A stretch of DNA of 6,620 bases. It comes from Gammaproteobacteria bacterium. GTDB lineage: Bacteria > Pseudomonadota > Gammaproteobacteria > Pseudomonadales > Azotimanducaceae. The position numbers and the translations under genes were made by a program. The notes below the pieces were generated by a model. That model saw only the letters and a list, made by a program, of their open reading frames with translations, was not told the DNA's origin and ran no database searches. Shown here piece by piece: positions 1 through 4,833 of this stretch. Every line of letters starts with the position of its first letter. Position 1 is the stretch's first letter. The stretch covers positions 1 to 6,620 of the forward strand of contig JAUIKX010000199.1 in the NCBI GenBank assembly GCA_030430515.1, written 5' to 3'.

Positions 1-511
1 AGGCGTCGAGGTGCTTGTCGACTTCCCCTGGCGGTAGGCCGGTGGCCAGCACCGCTTCTTCCAGCTTGAATCGCTGTGAAACCCGGATGCGCTTGCCGTT
101 GAGCTGCGCGCCGGCGCCGCGGCTGGCGCTGAATTCTTCATTGCGCAGCGGGTCGACCACCACGGCGTGTTCAAACTGTTTGCCTTTCATCAGGCCGATG
201 GAGATGCAGTAGTGGGGGATGCCCTGCAGATAATTCAGCGTGCCGTCCAGCGGATCGATGATCCAGGTGTAACCGCCGCTTTCAGTCGCCTTGACGATCT
301 GGCCGGCTTCCTCGCCGACGATGGCGTGATCCGGGTAAGCCTTGTGCAGCACCTCGGCGATGATCTCCTCGCTCTGTCGGTCGACGTTCGACACATAGTC
401 GTTGCGGCTTTTCTGTTCGATCTTCAGCGTGTGCAGCTGATCCATGGCCTGAACCATGAGCTGGCCGGCCTGGCGAGCGGCGCGGAGGGCCATGTTGACG
501 TAAGCGTGCAT
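1..511 (-). CDS. suhB: SuhB, inositol-1-monophosphatase family (5' part, cut by left edge)
   Basis: The first 170 codons of a minus-strand gene that continues beyond position 1; the family is usually about 265-270 residues. SuhB is a Mg-dependent inositol monophosphatase fold protein. In E. coli it also joins the rRNA antitermination complex. The protein begins MHAYVNMALRAARQAG, typical of gammaproteobacterial SuhB. Metal-site motifs are visible: the GEE motif with E67 and E68, and IDPLDGT with D86 and D89 (residues 85-91), followed by LNYLQGIPHYCISIG where many relatives have TNF and HFAVS. The KSRNDYVSNVD segment (34-44) is the conserved N-terminal loop. The ATG at 509-511 is chosen because MHAYVN is the family N-terminus; the Shine-Dalgarno is weak (GGGAA about 10 nt upstream). 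It is divergent from trmJ, as in E. coli. Identification is firm; the C-terminal third is not visible. Confidence 0.95.
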   Translation of the reverse strand, partial: MHAYVNMALRAARQAGQLMVQAMDQLHTLKIEQKSRNDYVSNVDRQSEEIIAEVLHKAYPDHAIVGEEAGQIVKATESGGYTWIIDPLDGTLNYLQGIPHYCISIGLMKGKQFEHAVVVDPLRNEEFSASRGAGAQLNGKRIRVSQRFKLEEAVLATGLPPGEVDKHLDA

Positions 512-530
512 GTCGAAGTGTTCCCGTGGA

Positions 531-559
531 TTGGTGTTTGCTTGAGCGGCGCGTATTGT
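531..559 (+). promoter_or_regulatory. candidate trmJ promoter overlapping the suhB -10
   Basis: TTGGTG (531-536) and TATTGT (554-559) are separated by 17 bp. They match the sigma-70 -35 and -10 consensus in about three and four of six bases. Transcription would begin near 566, about 25 nt before the TTG start of trmJ. The -10 occupies almost the same base pairs as the suhB -10 on the other strand, so the two polymerases could not bind together. Weak on its own; supported mainly by position in the short divergent gap. Confidence 0.35.
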
Positions 560-560
560 A
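548..560 (-). promoter_or_regulatory. candidate suhB promoter -10 and discriminator
   Basis: Read on the minus strand, TACAAT (560-555) matches the sigma-70 -10 consensus in five of six bases and is followed by ACGCGCC (554-548). Transcription would start near 548, giving a leader of about 37 nt before the suhB ATG. No good -35 hexamer is visible; GGTACA at 584-579 is a weak option with an 18-bp spacer. The same 13-mer with one mismatch (TATAAT then ACGCGCC) occurs upstream of ndk, which supports it as a real promoter core. GC-rich discriminators are typical of promoters inhibited by ppGpp/DksA; that regulation is an inference here. Confidence 0.5.
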
Positions 561-591
561 GCGGCTCGGCAATGCAGATGTACCTCTACTC

Positions 592-1311
592 TTGAACCAA
601 TCGACCGAAACCGAAATTCGCATCGTGCTGGTGGAGCCCAGCCATCCCGGCAACATTGGTGCTGCCGCCCGAGCCATGAAGACCATGGCCCTCGAACACC
701 TGTACGTGGTCAACCCCAAACGCTATCCCGACCCGCAGGCACTGTGGCGTGCAGCGGGTGGAGACGATGTGCTCGAGAATGCGGTGGTGTGTACCGAGCT
801 TGCCGACGCGGTGGGCGATTGTCACTGGGTGGTGGGCACCAGCGCCCGGCAGCGACGTATACCCTGGCCGGTACTCACTCCGGAGGCGCTGGCGGAGGAG
901 GTCGGCGGGCGACCGGGCCAGCGCATCTGCATCCTCTTCGGCCGGGAAGACTCCGGCCTCACCAACGAAGAGCTGCAGCTGTGCAACGCGCACATCGAGA
1001 TTCCCGCCAACCCCGTGTATCCCGTGCTCAACGTGGCCATGGCGGTGCAGGTGATCTGCTATGCGCTCTACCGCGGGCACACCGACTCGCCGCCGCTCGT
1101 CTGGGACAGGCCGCCAGCAACGATCGATGCCTTCGAGGCGCTCATGGCGCGCCTGGACCGGGTGCTTACCGACACTGGGTTCCTTCATGCTGGCCAGCCC
1201 GGGCAGGCCGCCACGCGCATCCGGCGACTGTTGACCCGAACCCAGCTTGATGAAACCGAAGTGGCCATTCTTCACGGCCTGGTAACGCATATCGAAAAAT
1301 CGTCCCGCTAA
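592..1311 (+). CDS. trmJ: TrmJ, tRNA (cytidine/uridine-32-2'-O)-methyltransferase
   Basis: A SPOUT-class RNA methyltransferase that transfers a methyl group from S-adenosylmethionine to the 2'-OH of nucleotide 32 in the tRNA anticodon loop. The 239 residues match the family (E. coli about 246). Visible motifs are VEPSHPGNIGAAARAMKTM (14-32) with the expected catalytic arginine R27, GTSARQRRIPWP (82-93), the SAM-knot segment ILFGREDSGLTNEEL (114-128) and NPVYPVLNVAMAVQV (140-154). A helical C-terminal extension (about 175-239) is typical of TrmJ. The start is TTG: an in-frame TAG at 559-561 and no ATG or GTG between it and 592 leave TTG as the only start that keeps motif 1 intact. There is no clear Shine-Dalgarno, so expression may be low. 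Its place next to suhB and ahead of iscR is conserved; here two extra genes separate it from iscR. Confidence 0.95.
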   Translation: MNQSTETEIRIVLVEPSHPGNIGAAARAMKTMALEHLYVVNPKRYPDPQALWRAAGGDDVLENAVVCTELADAVGDCHWVVGTSARQRRIPWPVLTPEALAEEVGGRPGQRICILFGREDSGLTNEELQLCNAHIEIPANPVYPVLNVAMAVQVICYALYRGHTDSPPLVWDRPPATIDAFEALMARLDRVLTDTGFLHAGQPGQAATRIRRLLTRTQLDETEVAILHGLVTHIEKSSR

Positions 1312-1335
1312 GCGTGTCCATATTTGTGGGTATTG

Positions 1336-1346
1336 CGTCATTGACG
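1336..1346. repeat. 11-bp inverted repeat upstream of the AraC-type regulator
   Basis: CGTCA-T-TGACG is a perfect inverted repeat in the 65-bp gap between trmJ and the GlxA-like regulator. It could be an operator or could arise by chance. No convincing -10/-35 pair was found around it, and no terminator is visible after trmJ, so the downstream pair might be transcribed from the trmJ promoter. Confidence 0.25.
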
Positions 1347-1376
1347 ACGTAAGTGAGTCGCGCGCAGAGTGGCGGC

Positions 1377-2384
1377 ATGAACAAGTTGTCACCCCGCACC
1401 GTCTGGATACTGGCCTACCCGCAGATGCTCAGCCTCGATGTGGTGGGGCCCATGGAAGTGCTGGTCGGCGCCAACAGGGCGCTCGAGTACCGGCACGACA
1501 CTGGCAGGGGCTACGACGTTCGTCTGATCACCCTGGAGCCTGCGCCCCAGATCGCCACTGAGTCCGGTCTTTCGTTGCTCGCTGAGCCTTTGACGGAAAG
1601 CCAGCCGCTGCCACACACGCTGATCGTGCCAGGCGGGGAGGGTGCAAGAGATGCAGCGGCAACTGCGCCGTACGTTGACTGGTTACGAGCGCGGGCGCCG
1701 GCGCTGCAACGCATCGTCAGCGTTTGCACGGGCGCCTATCTGCTCGCGGCCGCAGGCCTTCTCGATGGGCGCAAGGCATCCACTCACTGGGCTTACGCCG
1801 AGGAGTTGGCGAGCCGCTATCCGCAGGTATCGGTCGATGGCGACGCCATTTACCAGACTGACGGCAAGTTCTGGACATCGGCAGGGGTTACCGCCGGCAT
1901 CGACCTTACCCTTGCACTGGTCGAGGAAGATCTCGGTGCGGAAGTTGCACAGCTTGTGGCGCGCGGACTCGTGGTTTACCGGCACCGCCCCGGCGGCCAG
2001 ACGCAGTTTGCCCCATCGGTATGGAACCGGGTCCCGGCCACACCACCTGTACGCAGCGCCCGCGACCTCATTGACGCACACCCTGCTTTCGACCACAGCC
2101 TCGAGACTCTGGCCGACCGGGTCGGGATTTCGGCCCGTCACCTGGCGCGCAGATTCAAAGCGGAAGTGGGCACGACGCCGGCGCAGTACGTGCAGTCGGT
2201 GCGCATAGATCTCGCCCGTTCGTGTCTCGAACAAAGCAGCATGAGCCTGGAGGCGGTCGCGCGCGAAAGCGGCCTCGGCTCCGCCGAAACCCTGCGGCGT
2301 CTGTTCCAGCAGCGGTTCGGCATGACGCCCGATACCTACCGGCAGCTTCACGCGCAAAAACCAACTACTGGAGAACTCCTGTGA
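1377..2384 (+). CDS. GlxA-family transcriptional regulator (DJ-1/PfpI sensor domain plus AraC helix-turn-helix)
   Basis: 335 residues, the usual size for the GlxA branch of the AraC family. The N-terminal half (about 6-200) is a DJ-1/PfpI class I amidotransferase-like domain. It contains YPQMLSLDVVGPMEVL (14-29), IVPGGEGAR (83-91) and the nucleophile-elbow motif SVCTGAYLLAAAGLLDG with C117, followed by THW (136-138). Such domains in regulators usually bind small ligands; the ligand here is unknown. The C-terminal part (about 227-325) carries two AraC helix-turn-helix motifs, around 242-261 (LETLADRVGISARHLARRF) and 290-311, ending with the FGMTPDTYR signature. ATG 1377 is preferred over the in-frame GTG at 1353: it gives the family-typical N-terminus and has AGAG seven nt upstream. 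Its last four bases overlap the next gene, an enzyme of the same DJ-1 fold, so it probably regulates that gene and its own operon. Family call is firm; target and ligand are not known. Confidence 0.9.
   Translation: MNKLSPRTVWILAYPQMLSLDVVGPMEVLVGANRALEYRHDTGRGYDVRLITLEPAPQIATESGLSLLAEPLTESQPLPHTLIVPGGEGARDAAATAPYVDWLRARAPALQRIVSVCTGAYLLAAAGLLDGRKASTHWAYAEELASRYPQVSVDGDAIYQTDGKFWTSAGVTAGIDLTLALVEEDLGAEVAQLVARGLVVYRHRPGGQTQFAPSVWNRVPATPPVRSARDLIDAHPAFDHSLETLADRVGISARHLARRFKAEVGTTPAQYVQSVRIDLARSCLEQSSMSLEAVARESGLGSAETLRRLFQQRFGMTPDTYRQLHAQKPTTGELL
2370..2373 (+). promoter_or_regulatory. Shine-Dalgarno of the DJ-1/PfpI gene
   Basis: GGAG lies seven nt before the GTG at 2381, inside the last codons of the regulator. 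It fixes GTG 2381 as the start and, with the 4-bp GTGA overlap, points to translational coupling of the two genes. Confidence 0.75.
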
Positions 2385-3040
2385 CCACACACCCGCTCGA
2401 TATTGCCATCCCACTTTTTGACCGTCTCACGGCGCTGGACTGCGTGGGCCCCTATGAGATCCTTCAGCGCCTGCCGGGTGCGAAAGTGACCTTCATCGCC
2501 GAACGAACGGGCGAGGTGCGCACGGAGAACGGCTTTCTCGGGTTCGTTGCCGACGCCACCTACGATGACGTGGGGCAGGCGGATGTCGTGCTCGTGCCCG
2601 GCGGCATCGGCACGCGCGCTGTCGTGCAGACGGAAGGCCACCCACTAGTGGACTGGCTGCAACGGGTGCATCCGTCGACGCGCTTCACCACGTCGGTCTG
2701 CACCGGTTCCACGGTACTGGCCAAAGCCGGGCTGTTGAACGGGCTCGAGGCTGCCTGTCACTGGAGCGCCTACGATGAGCTCGAAAGCCTGGGTGCCAAA
2801 GCCACCGGACAGCGGGTCGTCGAATACCTGGATGAGCGCCTGATCACCGCGGCAGGTGTGTCCTCCGGCATCGACATGGCCCTGCGCCTTTCGGAACTGC
2901 TGGTGGATGCGACAGCGGCCAAGGCCATGCAGCTTGCCACCGAGTACGACCCGCAACCGCCGTTCGACTGCGGCAGCCTGCCGAAGGCGAGCGAAGACGT
3001 ACTCGGCCGACTCATGGAATACATGGCTGACAAGGCTTGA
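2381..3040 (+). CDS. DJ-1/PfpI family protein, isonitrile hydratase-like
   Basis: 219 residues with the single-domain DJ-1/PfpI fold. It most resembles isonitrile hydratase (InhA of Pseudomonas putida), which hydrates isonitriles to N-substituted formamides. Shared features are LTALDCVGPYEIL (16-28), where D20 aligns with the catalytic aspartate of InhA; VLVPGGIGT (70-78); the nucleophile elbow TSVCTGS with C107 (104-110); ITAAGVSSGIDMALRL (155-170); and the C-terminal LATEYDPQPPFDCGS (185-199). InhA has THW after the elbow, but here it reads CHW (C126), a possible extra redox-active thiol. The GTG start has a good Shine-Dalgarno, and the gene overlaps the preceding regulator by 4 bp, so the two form an operon. 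The stop codon directly abuts the IscR operator. Fold assignment is firm; isonitrile substrate is an inference, and other glyoxalase- or amidase-type activities of the superfamily remain possible. Confidence 0.85.
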   Translation: MTTHPLDIAIPLFDRLTALDCVGPYEILQRLPGAKVTFIAERTGEVRTENGFLGFVADATYDDVGQADVVLVPGGIGTRAVVQTEGHPLVDWLQRVHPSTRFTTSVCTGSTVLAKAGLLNGLEAACHWSAYDELESLGAKATGQRVVEYLDERLITAAGVSSGIDMALRLSELLVDATAAKAMQLATEYDPQPPFDCGSLPKASEDVLGRLMEYMADKA

Positions 3041-3065
3041 TTAGTAGACCAATTTAGTCGGGTAT
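3041..3065 (+). promoter_or_regulatory. type 1 IscR binding site (autoregulatory operator of iscR)
   Basis: By eye the 25-bp segment matches the type 1 IscR consensus recalled from E. coli at about 22 of 25 positions. The right half TAGTCGGGTAT (3055-3065) fits completely. The left half (3041-3054) fits at 11 of 14, with mismatches at 3041, 3046 and 3050. Type 1 sites are bound only by the [2Fe-2S] form of IscR, which represses its own operon when clusters are plentiful. The site covers the predicted -35 of the iscR promoter and begins on the base after the stop codon of the upstream gene. Confidence 0.88.
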
Positions 3066-3073
3066 TGCATACT
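3045..3073 (+). promoter_or_regulatory. candidate iscR promoter
   Basis: TAGACC (3045-3050) and CATACT (3068-3073) are separated by 17 bp, each matching the sigma-70 consensus in four of six bases. The -35 lies within the IscR site, as in the E. coli iscR promoter. The expected start of transcription, 3079-3081, falls almost on the iscR ATG, so the transcript would be leaderless or nearly so. Confidence 0.5.
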
Positions 3074-3080
3074 CAGGCGC

Positions 3081-3545
3081 ATGCGACTCACCACCAAAGG
3101 CCGCTATGCGGTCACGGCAATGCTCGATCTGGCGCTGCATCAGCGGGGCGAACCCGTGAGCGTTTACGACGTTGCCGAGCGGCAGGGCATCAGCACGGCT
3201 TACCTGGAGCAGCTCTTTGCCCGCATGCGGCGCGCCGGCCTTCTGGAAAGCGTTCGCGGTCCGGGTGGTGGATACCAGTTCGCGCGCAGCATCGACGATA
3301 TCTCTGTGTCCGATATTGTCACCGCGGTGGGTGAGGGGGTGGATGTCACCCGCTGCCACGGTGCCGCCGACTGCCAGGACGGCGGCCAATGCCTCACTCA
3401 TGACCTCTGGGCAGATCTGTCGGATCAGATCGACGGCTATCTGCGTCAGGTGACGCTTGCCAGCCTTGTCGAGCGTGCAGATGTCCGCCCTTCAGGTAGC
3501 GGTGCCGCCGCCAACGGTTCGCTTATCGCCGCCCGTCAGCTGTGA
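3081..3545 (+). CDS. iscR: IscR, Fe-S cluster-sensing Rrf2-family transcription regulator
   Basis: 154 residues (E. coli 162). The N-terminus MRLTTKGRYAVTAMLDLALH is nearly universal in IscR and fixes the ATG. The winged helix-turn-helix includes VAERQGISTAYLEQLFARMR (31-50), with E43, the residue that tunes DNA specificity in E. coli, and the wing VRGPGGGYQFAR (58-69). Cluster ligands C92, C98 and C104 and the fourth ligand H107 are all present in the segment TRCHG to CLTHDLW (90-110), so it should bind a [2Fe-2S] cluster. The C-terminus after about residue 133 is not conserved with E. coli. IscR normally represses isc genes in its holo form and can activate suf genes in its apo form. Here it carries a type 1 site in front and overlaps iscS by 4 bp. 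No Shine-Dalgarno is evident (only AGG three nt before ATG). Confidence 0.96.
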   Translation: MRLTTKGRYAVTAMLDLALHQRGEPVSVYDVAERQGISTAYLEQLFARMRRAGLLESVRGPGGGYQFARSIDDISVSDIVTAVGEGVDVTRCHGAADCQDGGQCLTHDLWADLSDQIDGYLRQVTLASLVERADVRPSGSGAAANGSLIAARQL

Positions 3546-4687
3546 ACCGTCCCGTCTATCTCGATTACGCTGCGACCACGCCGGTGGACGAGCGGGTTGC
3601 CGAAGCGATGACCGCCTGCCTGACCTTTGCCGGCAACTTCGGCAATCCGGCTTCCCGGTCCCACGCCATCGGCTGGCAGGCCGAAGAGGCGGTGGAACAG
3701 GCGCGCACACAGGTCGCCGGCCTGATCAACGCGGACCCGCGGGAAATCATCTGGACCAGCGGCGCCACTGAGTCCGACAATCTGGCCCTCAAAGGCCCGG
3801 CAGACATTGCCACCCGCAAGCACATCATCACCAGCGCCATCGAGCACAAAGCGGTGCTCGATACCTGCAAGTGGCTCGAAAGCCGCGGCTTTGAAGTCAC
3901 CTACCTGAAACCGGCCGCAAACGGCGAGGTGACGGCCGACGCGGTTGCACAGGCGCTGCGGCCCGACACCCTCATTGTATCGGTGATGCACGCCAACAAC
4001 GAGATCGGCGTGGTCAACGACATCGCCGCCATCGGCGCCGTGTGCCGGGACAACCGCACGCTCTTCCACACCGACGCCGCGCAGAGCGCCGGCAAGGTGC
4101 CCATCGATGTGCGTGCCATGCCCATCGACCTGTTGAGCATCTCAGCCCACAAAATCTATGGCCCCAAAGGCATGGGCGCCATCTACGTGCGCCGCGACCC
4201 GCCGGTGCGCCTGACACCGCTGATACACGGCGGCGGCCACGAGTTCGGCATGCGCAGCGGCACGCTGGCCACCCATCAGATCGTTGGGCTGGGCCTGGCG
4301 GCCGAGATCATGGCGGAAGGCATGGAAGAAGAGAACGCCCGGCTGGCGGGCCTCAGAGACAGGCTCCTCTCCCACCTCCTGCAGATCCCGGGCAGCCACC
4401 TGCACGGTGAAGGCGCCGAGCGGCTGCCGGGCATCATCAACGTCGGCTTCGAAGGGGTAGATGGAGAGACCCTGCTTCTGGCGCTCGATGACCTCGCGAT
4501 CTCCTCTGGATCTGCCTGCACCTCCGCGAGCGTCGAGCCCAGCTTCGTGCTGCGCGCACTGGGCGTTCCCGACGACCTGGCGCATGCTTCGCTGCGCTTC
4601 AGCGTCGGCCGTTACACCACTGAAGCCGACGTCGATCTGGCCGGCAGACGCCTGGCCGAAGTCGTGGGTGGCTTGCGCTCCGCATGA
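3542..4687 (+). CDS. iscS: IscS, cysteine desulfurase lacking the C-terminal IscU-docking tail
   Basis: PLP-dependent cysteine desulfurase: converts cysteine to alanine and passes the persulfide sulfur to acceptor proteins. It aligns with E. coli IscS from the first residue (MNRPVYLDYAATTPVD). Active-site features are EHKAV with H102, SAHKIYGPKG with the PLP lysine K204, HGGGHEFGMRSGT, and the mobile loop SSGSACTSAS with the persulfide cysteine C326 (E. coli H104, K206, C328). The protein is 381 residues against 404: it ends at VVGGLRSA, where E. coli continues for about 20 residues including the LWEM and final EWAHH motifs that help bind IscU. No frame after the stop encodes that tail, so it is not a simple frameshift. 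The GTG start overlaps iscR (GTGA) with no Shine-Dalgarno, implying translational coupling. No iscU follows. It likely serves as a general sulfur donor, for example to tRNA thiolation or a SUF-type system. Confidence 0.95.
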   Translation: MNRPVYLDYAATTPVDERVAEAMTACLTFAGNFGNPASRSHAIGWQAEEAVEQARTQVAGLINADPREIIWTSGATESDNLALKGPADIATRKHIITSAIEHKAVLDTCKWLESRGFEVTYLKPAANGEVTADAVAQALRPDTLIVSVMHANNEIGVVNDIAAIGAVCRDNRTLFHTDAAQSAGKVPIDVRAMPIDLLSISAHKIYGPKGMGAIYVRRDPPVRLTPLIHGGGHEFGMRSGTLATHQIVGLGLAAEIMAEGMEEENARLAGLRDRLLSHLLQIPGSHLHGEGAERLPGIINVGFEGVDGETLLLALDDLAISSGSACTSASVEPSFVLRALGVPDDLAHASLRFSVGRYTTEADVDLAGRRLAEVVGGLRSA

Positions 4688-4689
4688 TT

Positions 4690-4702
4690 GCGTATAATAC
4701 GC
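4690..4702 (+). promoter_or_regulatory. ndk promoter -10 within a 13-bp palindrome
   Basis: TATAAT (4693-4698) is a perfect sigma-70 -10, two codons past the iscS stop. It lies inside the perfect inverted repeat GCGTAT-A-ATACGC and is followed by the GC-rich discriminator ACGCGCC (4699-4705). The -35 is poor: TTGCGC at 4673-4678 would leave only a 14-bp spacer. Transcription would start near 4705. The -10 plus discriminator repeats the suhB promoter core with one mismatch. Confidence 0.65.
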
Positions 4703-4704
4703 GC

Positions 4705-4833
4705 CCCAAGAGGTTCCCTCCGAACAAATCTTTAGCATTTTCAATAAGTTAGCAACAGCAAACAGATGTTGCTTCTTCGCTCGCACCAACGGTTTTGGGG
4801 TTGGTCGGGTATTTAACAGTGGAGTGAAGTGAA
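4705..4833 (+). other. long 5' leader of ndk with two hairpins
   Basis: About 129 nt between the predicted transcription start and the ndk ATG. The first half is clearly more AT-rich than the surrounding genes. Two simple stem-loops are visible: AGCAACA/TGTTGCT (4751-4757 with 4767-4773, 9-nt loop) and ACCAAC/GTTGGT (4785-4790 with 4800-4805, 9-nt loop). Neither is followed by a T-tract, so they are not intrinsic terminators. The ribosome binding site GGAG (4821-4824) is nine nt before ATG 4834. No remnant of iscU is seen. The leader does not match a riboswitch that I recognise; a regulatory role is possible but unproven. Confidence 0.45.

Noticed and set aside
1..212. Short plus-strand open frames at the left end
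   Set aside because: They are antisense to suhB, whose minus-strand frame runs unbroken from 511 to the edge with the IDPLDGT motif.
1353..1376. GTG at 1353 as an earlier start for the regulator
   Set aside because: There is no Shine-Dalgarno and the added residues do not resemble GlxA N-termini; ATG 1377 fits better.
586..1392. 268-codon minus-strand open frame opposite trmJ
   Set aside because: The plus strand encodes TrmJ with all family motifs; the antisense product is low-complexity and His/Arg/Gly-rich.
1683..2414. 243-codon minus-strand open frame opposite the GlxA-like regulator
   Set aside because: It is a shadow of a convincing regulator gene and has no domain signature.
4142..4789. 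Minus-strand open frame extending from iscS into the ndk leader
   Set aside because: Most of it is antisense to iscS and it lacks a ribosome binding site or a family motif; the part in the leader does not resemble any protein I know.
4785..4815. Hairpin ACCAAC/GTTGGT as an intrinsic terminator after iscS
   Set aside because: The stem is short, the loop is long and no T-tract follows; it lies just before the ndk ribosome binding site.
4688..4833. tRNA, known riboswitch or iscU remnant in the iscS-ndk gap
   Set aside because: There is no T-arm or anticodon-arm pattern, no riboswitch core I recognise, and none of the conserved IscU cysteine motifs in any frame.
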